Shown here one piece after another: positions 25,470-32,828 of a stretch of DNA of 64,000 bases (the stretch's first letter is position 1; the number at the start of each line of letters is the position of its first letter). This stretch comes from Nonomuraea endophytica (GTDB taxonomy: Bacteria; Actinomycetota; Actinomycetes; Streptosporangiales; Streptosporangiaceae), in contig NZ_JACHIN010000001.1 of assembly GCF_014203235.1 (NCBI RefSeq), positions 1,116,001-1,180,000 on the forward strand, in the 5' to 3' direction. The translations under genes were made by a program, and so were the position numbers. A model generated the notes under the pieces. That model did no database searches, had not been told where the DNA came from, and saw nothing but the letters and a program-made list of their open reading frames with translations.

Positions 25470-26447
25470 ATGAGTGAGCGGTTCACCAGCCTGGAAATCG
25501 GCGCCGGAGTCGGTGGGCAGGCGCTTGGCTTGGAGCGGGCCGGCTTCGATCCGGTCATGGTGATCGACAACGATCCGCACGCCTGTCGTTCTCTCCACCA
25601 GAACAGGCCCGAGTGGAATGTCCTGGAACTCGATTTCAACGACTTCGTCGGCGCCGACTACGGTCTGCACACCGTAGATCTGATCTCCGGAGGCTTGCCC
25701 TCGCAGCCCTACTCGGTCGCGGGCAAGCAGCAGGGCACCGAAGATCGCCGAGACCTGCTCCGGGCGGCAGTCTGGCTCGCAACGGAGCTACAACCACGCG
25801 CCATCCTGCTGGAGACCACACCCTCACTGCTCATGCCCAAGTTCGTGAGAGTCCGGACGGACGTCGAAGAAGAGTTGAAGCACCTCGACTACGTCTGGTC
25901 GTGGATGGTGCTGGACGCCCAGAACTTCGGTGTCCCCCAGACCCGAAAGAGTTGTCTGCTCGTGACGATGAGGCCGGACGACTTCGTCTTCTTCGAGTGG
26001 CCCTCACCCGAGGCAGAGGCAGGCGCGACCGTCGGTGAAACCCTGAGGGATTCCATGGCGAGCCGTGGCTGGCCCTACGCGGACGCGTGGGCCTCGCTGG
26101 CCAACCGGGTCGCGCCCACCATCGTGGGCGGTTCCAAGAACCACGGCGGTGCCGACCTCGGTCCCACACGAACCAAACGGCTGTGGATGGAGTTGGCGGT
26201 CAACGGACACGGCCTCGGCAACGACGTCCCCGCGCCCGACTTCGTGTTCGACCCCTCGCTCGAACGAGATGGAGTCCCCAAACTGACCGTCGAGCAGGTG
26301 ATGACTCTGCAGGGTCTGCCTGCCGATTGGATCGTCACTGGTGGCAAAACCGCCCGTTACAAGCAGGTCGCGCAGGCATTCCCTCCCCAACTGGCCGAGG
26401 CTGTGGGCAAGAAGATCTCCGCCGCATTAGCGCGCGGACCTCGATAA
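25470..26447 (+). CDS. C5-cytosine methyltransferase paralogue lacking the catalytic Cys
   Basis: A 325-residue protein with the C5-methyltransferase fold. Motif I is EIGAGVGGQALGL (SAM binding), motif VIII is FGVPQTRKSCLL, and a C-terminal motif X-like stretch follows. Motif IV reads GGLPSQPYS (74-82) instead of GGPPCQPFS, so Ser78 replaces the nucleophilic Cys; the codon is TCG at 25701-25703, two changes away from a Cys codon. Motif VI reads LETTPSLL in place of ENVPGLL. Two catalytic elements are therefore altered while the rest of the gene is intact. It is likely to bind SAM and DNA but not methylate cytosine, acting as a recognition or regulatory partner of the next gene (inference). 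Confidence 0.85.
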   Translation: MSERFTSLEIGAGVGGQALGLERAGFDPVMVIDNDPHACRSLHQNRPEWNVLELDFNDFVGADYGLHTVDLISGGLPSQPYSVAGKQQGTEDRRDLLRAAVWLATELQPRAILLETTPSLLMPKFVRVRTDVEEELKHLDYVWSWMVLDAQNFGVPQTRKSCLLVTMRPDDFVFFEWPSPEAEAGATVGETLRDSMASRGWPYADAWASLANRVAPTIVGGSKNHGGADLGPTRTKRLWMELAVNGHGLGNDVPAPDFVFDPSLERDGVPKLTVEQVMTLQGLPADWIVTGGKTARYKQVAQAFPPQLAEAVGKKISAALARGPR

Positions 26448-26457
26448 GGTGACGCCC

Positions 26458-27510
26458 ATGACCTCCGGCACATCCAGTCCCTACCGCATCATTGACCTCT
26501 TCGCAGGCCCCGGAGGGCTGGATGTGGCGGCGACGTGGTTGGGGCTCCCCGTGATCGGAATCGAGATCGACGACAATGCCTGTCGCACCCGCAAGAAGGC
26601 AGGTTTGCGGACGAATCCCGGCGACGTCCGGGACTTCGGCCCCAAGGACTTTCCCGACGAGAACGTCCTCGCCGGCGGGCCACCGTGTCAGACCTATACC
26701 GTGGCCGGATCCGGGACGGGGCGTCAAGCACTCGACAAGGTCCTGGCCTTCGCCCGGCGGATGGATGAGGGCGAGGACGTCCGCACCGAACTCGCGAGGA
26801 TGCCCGATGTACGCACCGGCCTGGTGCTGGAACCTCTTCGGTGGGCGCTGGAGGCAATAGACCTGGATCGCCCATACGAAGTGATCGTCCTTGAGCAGGT
26901 GCCTGCGGTCCTTCCGATCTGGGACGCCATGGCCAAAATCCTCAGAACCAGGGGTTACGGCGTAGCCACCGGAGTTCTCCGCACCGAGCAGTTCGGCGTC
27001 CCGCAAACGCGTCGGCGTGCTGTTCTGATCGCGCGCTGGGGCACCACCGAGGTTGCGCTTCCACAACCCACCCATCGCGCCTTCAACAAAAGAGTCGCCC
27101 GCGAACAAGGCGACTTGATGCTGAAGCCGTGGGTGCCGATGGGCGAGGTTGTTCGGGGTGGGCAGACATTCACCGTCGTCTCCAATTACGGCACTGGCGG
27201 CGATCCCAAGGCCCGGGGAAAGCGGACTCACGCGGAGCCATCTGCCACCGTGACCGGAAAGATCTCTCGCAATCGCATCGAGGGAGACGGGTCGCGTTGG
27301 GGTTGGCATGAGGCGGGGCAACTTCAAACCTTCCCTTCCGACTACCCCTGGGACGGTGGCGATATCTCCCAGCAAATCGGCAATGCCGTGCCGCCCTTAC
27401 TTGCGCTTCACATCCTGGAGGCCGCCCTCCAACTGGGCACCGACCTCGAACGCTGGTCAGCCGTCTGCCTGCCTCCATGGACGAAGGCGCTTAGGGGCGT
27501 TTCCCACTGA
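26458..27510 (+). CDS. DNA (cytosine-5-)-methyltransferase
   Basis: A 350-residue protein. The ATG at 26458 follows AAGGTG and is preferred to a GTG at 26449. Motif I is IIDLFAGPGGLDVAA, motif IV is GGPPCQTYT with catalytic Cys77, motif VI is LEQVPAVLP (EQV for ENV), motif VIII is FGVPQTRRRAVLIA, and motif X is QQIGNAVPPLLAL. It should transfer a methyl group from SAM to cytosine at an unknown target, protecting host DNA. It lies 10 bp after the inactive paralogue and is the last gene of the plus-strand operon. The region between motifs VIII and IX (about residues 205-270) would form the target-recognition domain. Confidence 0.93.
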   Translation: MTSGTSSPYRIIDLFAGPGGLDVAATWLGLPVIGIEIDDNACRTRKKAGLRTNPGDVRDFGPKDFPDENVLAGGPPCQTYTVAGSGTGRQALDKVLAFARRMDEGEDVRTELARMPDVRTGLVLEPLRWALEAIDLDRPYEVIVLEQVPAVLPIWDAMAKILRTRGYGVATGVLRTEQFGVPQTRRRAVLIARWGTTEVALPQPTHRAFNKRVAREQGDLMLKPWVPMGEVVRGGQTFTVVSNYGTGGDPKARGKRTHAEPSATVTGKISRNRIEGDGSRWGWHEAGQLQTFPSDYPWDGGDISQQIGNAVPPLLALHILEAALQLGTDLERWSAVCLPPWTKALRGVSH

Positions 27511-28038
27511 AGGTTGTCGACCGATACGAATCCTGCATGTGAATGAAGTCAACACCGGTCTTCGACTCCAAGGCGGATGATCTCCCGGATGGGCCGCCGG
27601 AACGCGCCGAGAGCTTGCCCCTACTTGCCAGAATGGGGCTCGACTCGCCTGGTCGAGTTTGGCCCGAACGTCGCCTTTGACCTGCACGACGGAGCCGATC
27701 CTTCGCTAGTCTGGCGCGCCGTACCATCACCTGCCGGCGAGTGTCGGACTCGACGGTCTCTTCTAACCCGAGGCGCCGGCACGTAGCGCCGCGCCCACTT
27801 ACGCCGACACCGGCCCGAGATGCCCAGCTCGGTGGCGACGCGAGCGTCTATTCGGCCTTCGAACCCCACACGTCAACCCAGAAGGCGTCTGCCGTAGCGT
27901 CAGCCGGGCCTCGGTATAGCCCATCGAAGACCTCCGCGCGTTGGTGAAGCGGCCAACTCCATACACCCGGAGGTCTTCTATGTGATCGGCTATTCAGAGC
28001 CGCAAGATCTTGTCCATGAGTGCCTAAAGCACCACTGA
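27511..28038. other. Intergenic gap right of the defence island
   Basis: 528 bp with only short overlapping frames on both strands and no ribosome-binding sites or recognisable protein sequence. I see no hairpin terminator directly after the methyltransferase gene. Confidence 0.5.
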
Positions 28039-28311
28039 TCAGGGGTGATACTCGGCCTCGATCTTCGCCCGCGCTGCCTCCTCGGGAGTTAGCCACCGTA
28101 GGACGATGTCGTCGAACAGGTCTGCGTCGATGCTCTCGTCAATGTCGTCGGGGGCAGCGCCAAGGCGCTGATAGTGAACCTGGGGAAGGGCTGTTGGACC
28201 TGGGTCAGCGATCTGAGTGATCACATACCGTGCCGGAAGGTCGTTCTGGGAGTTCAAGGCATGCTCGAACCACATGCCCGGCTGGGGGATCACGCTCTGG
28301 GTCACAACCAT
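28039..28311 (-). CDS. Small hypothetical protein
   Basis: A 90-residue acidic protein starting MVVTQSVIPQPG. The start at 28311 gives about five bases to a GGAG; ATGs at 28314 and 28350 are alternatives. The C-terminal half (DDIDESIDADLFDDIVLRWL, then TPEEAARAKIEAEY) has the character of a real, folded actinobacterial protein. I do not recognise a family. It is isolated between two non-coding stretches, right of the defence island. Confidence 0.5.
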   Translation of the reverse strand: MVVTQSVIPQPGMWFEHALNSQNDLPARYVITQIADPGPTALPQVHYQRLGAAPDDIDESIDADLFDDIVLRWLTPEEAARAKIEAEYHP

Positions 28312-28397
28312 CATTCTCCGCTGCCGGAGGGGGTTGTGGGAGGCGAACATGCCAGGTCATGGGGTGGTGCGCCAAGTTTCCGCGGGTAACAGTTCCC

Positions 28398-28429
28398 TCA
28401 GAGCATCGGACTCATAATCCGTGGGTCGC
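28398..28429 (+). pseudogene. tRNA-Met(CAT) remnant
   Basis: AGAGCATCGG at 28400-28409 (end of a D-arm) runs into GGACTCATAATCC (an anticodon arm with CAT) and GTGGGTCGC (variable-loop side). There is no matching acceptor stem and no GTTCRA T-arm downstream, so it cannot be a functional tRNA. It may mark an old integration or recombination point near the island edge (inference). Confidence 0.5.
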
Positions 28430-28660
28430 TATCGCGTGGTTTGTCGGACTGTGCGGATTAGTTCGAGGAAGAACTGGGCGGTTTGGGTGCGCAGCGCGGG
28501 TGGGGTTATGGGCGGACGTGCCTCACGTCATAAGCCCGACCCTTGTCCCTAACTAGGGCGCGATGCCGGTTGCGATAGTGGAATTCGGGACAATTCTGGC
28601 TATCCGAGCAGACTTCGGAGTTCGGCGGCTATCAGCCGGGCGGCCTGAGCTTCGGGAGCG

Positions 28661-28694
28661 CCTCACCAGGCGCTCGGTAGAGCGCCTGGCGAGG
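28661..28694. repeat. Long inverted repeat / hairpin
   Basis: CCTCACCAGGCGCT (28661-28674) pairs with AGCGCCTGGCGAGG (28681-28694) at 13 of 14 positions around a CGGTAG loop. No U-tract follows on either strand, so a classical terminator is unlikely; the purpose is unknown. Confidence 0.7.
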
Positions 28695-28884
28695 GTACTT
28701 CTGGTTGCGGCAACCGCGGATGGTAGCGCCTGTCCCCCGACTTGGGCGCCGCCCCGCATAAGGGAGACTACTCTCCGTATAAATTTCGTCGCAACCGGTT
28801 ATGGAAATCTCCACCTGCGCATGGCCAATTAAGCGGCCAATTGGTGGGGGCTAACGGCGGGGTTGTGCGGGTAACGTGCGGGTT

Positions 28885-29271
28885 ATGGAGATCAGGGCGT
28901 GGGATCCGGGCCATGGCGTGTATCCGGCCACGGGGGACTATGTGCACGCGGTCGAGGTTCGTGGGGCTGAGCGGTTGCTGTTTGTGGCGGGGACTATGGG
29001 GTTGGATATCGAGGGGCGGCCTGGGGGCACGCTGGAGGAGCAGTTGGGGCTTATATGGTCTAATATTCGGGCGATTCTCGGCAGTGCTGGTATGACGGTG
29101 GACAACATCGTTCGGGTCACCAGTTATCTGCGCGATTCGGCCTATGCGGAGGCCAATGCTGCGGCGCGGGTGGAGGCGCTCCGTGGGCGGGCTGTGGCTA
29201 CCACCGCGATTGTCGCGCGGACGCTGGCTGATGAGTGGCTGGTGGAGGTCGAGGTGATCGCCGCGGGTTAA
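28885..29271 (+). CDS. RidA family protein (YjgF/UK114)
   Basis: A 128-residue protein starting MEIRAWDPGHGVYPATGDYV. RidA family landmarks are FVAGTMGLDIEGRPGGTLEEQ, NIRAILGSAGMTVDNIVRVTSYL, a DSAYAEANAA segment, and VARTLADEWLVEVEVIAAG. Canonical RidA deaminates reactive 2-aminoacrylate-type enamines and forms trimers. The catalytic Arg usually lies near the C-terminal RxxxxxL-P-VEIE segment; here VARTLADEWLVEVE retains an Arg. An in-frame GTG at 28876 is an alternative start. It is convergent with the AfsR-type regulator. Confidence 0.87.
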   Translation: MEIRAWDPGHGVYPATGDYVHAVEVRGAERLLFVAGTMGLDIEGRPGGTLEEQLGLIWSNIRAILGSAGMTVDNIVRVTSYLRDSAYAEANAAARVEALRGRAVATTAIVARTLADEWLVEVEVIAAG

Positions 29272-29280
29272 CGCTGTGCG

Positions 29281-32200
29281 TTACTGCGGCGGGTTGGTGA
29301 GGCCTTCGTTGTAGGCGACGGTGAACTTGGGGCCCAACGTTGTGCGTAGGCGCTCGGTGATGCGGTTGACGTCGAAGCGTTCGGCCTCGGGGAGGGGGGC
29401 GTCCACCGATAGGCGCAGGGCTGCGGCCTGGCCCAGGAGGTGGGCTCCTTCGGTGGGGGTCTCGGCGGCTCCGGCCAGGCCCTCCAGGGCCAGGGCTATG
29501 GCTCTGGGGTCGCCTACTGCTCGGGCTCGGGTCAGGCTTTCCTTGTGGCGGGCTTCGGCGGCCGGGTACGCGCCGCGCATCTCTTCGATGAAGCCCAGTT
29601 CGGCGAAGATCAATGCCAGGGCCGCGTCGGAGTCCAGGGCGTGGTCCCAGTCGATCCAGGCCAGTAGGTGCGCCTCCGCCTCGTCCAGGCGGCCCTGGCG
29701 GCGGGCGCTCAGGGCCAGGCCCAGGGCGGCGAACTCCTCCCCTACCGTGTAGCCCTGCTCGGCGGACAGGGCCATGGCTCGGGTGTGGAGTGAGTCTGCT
29801 TGGTCGAAGGTGCCCTTGAGGAGGGCCAGGCGGCCTAGGAGGGACATTTTGTCGGCTACTTCGGTCCATAGGCCGAGCTCTTCGGACATGCGGAGGCCGT
29901 CTCGGTGTACGCGGGCCGCCTCGGCGTAGTCGCCGACGATTTCCGCGTGCCAGGCGACGGCGAACCCGGCGTGGGACTGGCCCCAGCGGTCGCCCAGCTC
30001 GGCGAACAGGTCCAGGCTTTCTCGGCCGTGGGCTCGGGCGCGGTCGAGGTCGCTGCGGAGCAAAGCCTGGCGGGCCTGGACTGAGCGGGCGAACGCCGTT
30101 CCCCATTGGTCGCCCATGGCGGCGAAGGAGGCGAGGGCGCGGTCGGCGAGCTCTTCCGCGGGCTCCAGGTTGCCGATGCCCAGTTGGGCGGAGGCGAGGA
30201 AGGCCTGGGCGCGGGCGAGGCCGGTGAGTGCGGCGAGGTCGGTTTTGGGGCGCGCCACGGGGACCGACGTGACGGCCTCGCCGGTACGCAGGGTGAAGGC
30301 GGCCAGCCACGTCCGGGTGATGTCACCGGCGTCGGGGATCTGGGCCAGCCACCTGCGTCCCTCACCGAGCCGTCCACGCAGCACCCAGTACCAGGCCAGC
30401 GCGTTGACCAGCCGCTCAGAGGTCTCGTCGGGCGAACTAGCCAACCCAAGCGAACTAGCCAAACCGGGAGGAGTGGCCGGTCCTTGGGAAGTGGCCGGTC
30501 CTTGGGAAGTGGCGGGCGCCCGCAAGAAGCCGGTCCTGGGAGAGCCCTGGGGCAGCGGTGTGAGGGCGGCACCGAAGTTGGCCGCCTCGGCGTCCAGTCG
30601 CAGCAACCACTGGCGCTGCTCCGGCCCCCGCAGGTACGGCTCGGCCCGCTCGGCCAGCATGAGGTAGTAAGCCCGATGCCGGGCAAGGACCTCCTCGAAC
30701 TCCCCCGCCTCCCGAAGCCGTTCCTGGCAGTACGCGGCCACGGACTCCAGCAGCCGGTATCGAGGCCCGTCGCCCACCACGACCAGCGACCGGTCCACCA
30801 GCCGGGGCAGCACGGAGAGAGCGTCATCGCCGCAAACAGCCTCGGCCGCCTCCAAAGTGCACCCGTCAGCATGTACGGCCAGCCGCCGCAAAACCACCTG
30901 CTCAGCAGCCCCGAGCAGCTCCCAGCTCCAGTCGATCATCGCCCGGAGCGTCCGCTGCCGAGGAGGCACATCGTTCCTGGAACCCTCCAGCACCCGAAAC
31001 CGATCATTCAACCGGGCAGCCAGCTCCCGCACACCAAGAGCCCGCACCCGAGTGGCAGCCAGCTCCAAAGCCAGCGGAATCCCGTCAAGCCGCCGGCAGA
31101 TGGCAGCGACAGCCTCACCATCCAAGGCAACACCAGGCGCGGCAGCAGCGGCACGAGCGACGAACAACCGCTCGGCATCCTCCTGCGGCAAGGTGGGCAC
31201 ACTGAACAGTTGCTCACCGGCAACCCCAAGCGGCTCCTGCCCAGTAGCCAGGATGCGCAACTCAGGCGCAGTCCGCAGCAGCAGAGCAGCGAGCCGGGCG
31301 ACGGACGAAGTCACGTGCTCACAGTTGTCCAGCACAAGCAGCATCCGCTTGCCACGCAGAGCCTCAGCCAGCCGCCCAGCCAGATCAGGCCCTTCGTCAC
31401 GCACACCCAGCGTGGCAGCGACCACCTCGGTCACGGAGGTGGCACCGGCCAGTTCGACGAGCCAGACCCCGTCAGGCTCGGAAGAGGTCAACCGGCCGGC
31501 GGTCTCCATCGCCAGCCGCGTCTTGCCGACACCACCAGGCCCGGTCAGCGTCACCAGCCTGGCTTCCCGAAGCAGCCCGACGACGGCGGCCACCGCGTCG
31601 TCACGCCCGATGAGGTCGGTCAGCGCGGCAGGCAGGTTGGTACGGCGCGCCGCCCGCACAGGCGCGTCCAGCGAAGCATCCTGCCGCAGAATGGCCTGGT
31701 AGAGCCCGGCAAGCTCAGGCCCGGGCTCCAGCCCAAGATCCTCGTCGAGCCGAGCCCGAAGCGCCGCGTAGCTGTCCAGCGCCTCCTTCTGCCGCCCAGC
31801 CCGGTAGAGGGCCCGCATGTGGGAGGCGCGGAGCCGTTCCCGAAGGGGATGCCGGCCGACCAGGTCACCGAGCTCGTCGGCGAGCAGGGCGTGCTCGCCC
31901 AGTTCCAGCCGGGTCTCGGCGTGGTCCTCCAGCGCGGTCAGCCGCAGCTCCTCCAGGCGGGCGATCTCGGGCCTGGCGAACTCCTCGTCGGCGAAGTCGA
32001 TCAGCGCGGGCCCGCGCCACAGGGCCAGCGCGTCGGCCAGCAGGGCCGCCTTGGCCTCGGGCGCGCCGGTGCGGGCTTCGGACAGCAGCGCCTGGAAACG
32101 TCCGGTGTCGACGTCGCCGGGCTCCACCTGGAGCCGGTATCCGGAGGCGCCGGACACGACGCTCTCCTTGCCGACGATCCTGCGTAGCTGGGAGACGCGG

Positions 32201-32394
32201 GTCTGCAGGGCTCCGGCGGGGTTGGCGGGCAGCGCGCCGCTCCAGAGCGAGTCGATGAGGCGGTCGGCGGGCACCACCTTGCCGGGGTCGATGAGCAGGT
32301 GGGCCAGGAGGGCGCGGACCTTCACCTCAGGCACTCTGACCTGCGCACCTTCCGGTCCCCACACCGCGAGCGGACCAAGTACCCCGAAACGCAT
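29281..32394 (-). CDS. AfsR/SARP-family transcriptional regulator
   Basis: A 1037-residue protein starting MRFGVLGPLAVWGPEGAQVR. Residues 1-95 are an OmpR-type winged-helix DNA-binding domain (SLWSGALPANPAGALQTRVS). A bacterial transcriptional activator (BTAD) domain follows to about 245. The NB-ARC-type ATPase has GRDDAVAAVV and Walker A LTGPGGVGKTRLA near 285. It is followed by winged-helix and C-terminal TPR-like repeats (AAFLASAQLGIGNLEPAEEL; EGRRWLAQI; ARVHRDGLRMSEELGLW). Such regulators control secondary metabolism and respond to unknown effectors. No biosynthetic cluster is adjacent. A repetitive ATSQGP linker lies at about residues 620-650. Confidence 0.92.
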   Translation of the reverse strand: MRFGVLGPLAVWGPEGAQVRVPEVKVRALLAHLLIDPGKVVPADRLIDSLWSGALPANPAGALQTRVSQLRRIVGKESVVSGASGYRLQVEPGDVDTGRFQALLSEARTGAPEAKAALLADALALWRGPALIDFADEEFARPEIARLEELRLTALEDHAETRLELGEHALLADELGDLVGRHPLRERLRASHMRALYRAGRQKEALDSYAALRARLDEDLGLEPGPELAGLYQAILRQDASLDAPVRAARRTNLPAALTDLIGRDDAVAAVVGLLREARLVTLTGPGGVGKTRLAMETAGRLTSSEPDGVWLVELAGATSVTEVVAATLGVRDEGPDLAGRLAEALRGKRMLLVLDNCEHVTSSVARLAALLLRTAPELRILATGQEPLGVAGEQLFSVPTLPQEDAERLFVARAAAAAPGVALDGEAVAAICRRLDGIPLALELAATRVRALGVRELAARLNDRFRVLEGSRNDVPPRQRTLRAMIDWSWELLGAAEQVVLRRLAVHADGCTLEAAEAVCGDDALSVLPRLVDRSLVVVGDGPRYRLLESVAAYCQERLREAGEFEEVLARHRAYYLMLAERAEPYLRGPEQRQWLLRLDAEAANFGAALTPLPQGSPRTGFLRAPATSQGPATSQGPATPPGLASSLGLASSPDETSERLVNALAWYWVLRGRLGEGRRWLAQIPDAGDITRTWLAAFTLRTGEAVTSVPVARPKTDLAALTGLARAQAFLASAQLGIGNLEPAEELADRALASFAAMGDQWGTAFARSVQARQALLRSDLDRARAHGRESLDLFAELGDRWGQSHAGFAVAWHAEIVGDYAEAARVHRDGLRMSEELGLWTEVADKMSLLGRLALLKGTFDQADSLHTRAMALSAEQGYTVGEEFAALGLALSARRQGRLDEAEAHLLAWIDWDHALDSDAALALIFAELGFIEEMRGAYPAAEARHKESLTRARAVGDPRAIALALEGLAGAAETPTEGAHLLGQAAALRLSVDAPLPEAERFDVNRITERLRTTLGPKFTVAYNEGLTNPPQ
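30443..30523. repeat. Short tandem repeats inside the AfsR-type gene
   Basis: Two tandem families lie side by side: GAACTAGCCAA (twice, from about 30429-30465) and GTGGCCGGTCCTTGGGAA (repeated about 2.5 times, 30473-30515). They encode the ATSQGP-ATSQGP and GLASSLGLASS linker. The repeat lengths keep the frame. Confidence 0.7.
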
Positions 32395-32453
32395 GAGCCT
32401 CACGGTAGTGGAGCTGGAGAAAACCTGGAGCGCCCGCAGGCACAGTCCACGAC

Positions 32454-32828
32454 ATGAACGACGGACACCCGCGGCTGGCGGTGGTCACAGGCTCTGACCA
32501 CTCGGCGGCCATGTTGATCGCTGAGCGAGCCTGTGTGCGCCACGGCCTGGAGGTCGACGTGATCGATCTTGAGGCCGCGTGCCTGCCGGATCCGGCGCCG
32601 GGCCGGGCGTTGGTGCCGCCGGCCGTACACGATCTGATGCCTTGGCTCGCCGCGGCGGAGGGGTTCATGGTGGTCGCGGTACGGACCTGGTCGTTGCGCA
32701 AGGCGGTGTTCTGGTGCGCCGGGGCGTGGCGGGGCAAGCCGGTCGCGCTCGTGAGCGATCCGGCGCTGCTGATCCCGTCGGCCGTTGATCGCATGCTTCT
32801 CAGACTTCTCAGACAGGAATTCTCATGA
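32454..32828 (+). CDS. Flavodoxin-like/FMN-reductase-like small protein
   Basis: A 124-residue protein starting MNDGHPRLAVVTGSDHSAAM. The alternating beta-alpha pattern (LAVVTGSDHSAAMLIAERAC, VDVIDLEAA, GFMVVAVRTWSLRKAVFW, KPVALVSDPALL) resembles a truncated NADPH-dependent FMN reductase or flavodoxin fold. It is shorter than usual (about 170-190) because the C-terminal strands are missing. The usual SxRxxS phosphate-binding loop is replaced by GSDHSAA. It overlaps the MFS gene as ATGA, so it is coupled to it, and is divergent from the AfsR-type regulator, which may control both genes (inference). Confidence 0.6.
   Translation: MNDGHPRLAVVTGSDHSAAMLIAERACVRHGLEVDVIDLEAACLPDPAPGRALVPPAVHDLMPWLAAAEGFMVVAVRTWSLRKAVFWCAGAWRGKPVALVSDPALLIPSAVDRMLLRLLRQEFS

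Larger units (their letters stand above)
28312..28884. other. Intergenic region with tRNA remnant and hairpin
   Basis: 573 bp without a supportable gene. It contains a partial tRNA-Met-like sequence (28398-28429) and a strong inverted repeat (28661-28694), described separately. The frame 28563-28832 on the plus strand has no family likeness. Confidence 0.55.

Noticed and set aside
4814..27510. A BREX/Pgl system, suggested by the Ser/Thr kinase and methyltransferase
   Set aside because: No PglX-type adenine methyltransferase, PglZ or BrxC-like ATPase is visible, and the kinase has an FtsK-like rather than PglW-like extension.
4814..27510. A canonical DISARM system
   Set aside because: drmA and drmB are present, but I found no protein with paired HxK phospholipase-D motifs (drmC), and the remaining partners differ.
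1595..28429. Integrative element inserted at tRNA-Pro
   Set aside because: No integrase or excisionase gene and no second copy of the tRNA-Pro 3' end were found in the window.
28380..28470. Functional tRNA-Met gene
   Set aside because: Only D-arm end and anticodon arm are recognisable; no acceptor pairing and no T-arm.
30106..32187. 693-codon plus-strand frame opposite the AfsR-type gene
   Set aside because: Gln/Pro-rich translation without motifs; it is a shadow of the regulator gene.
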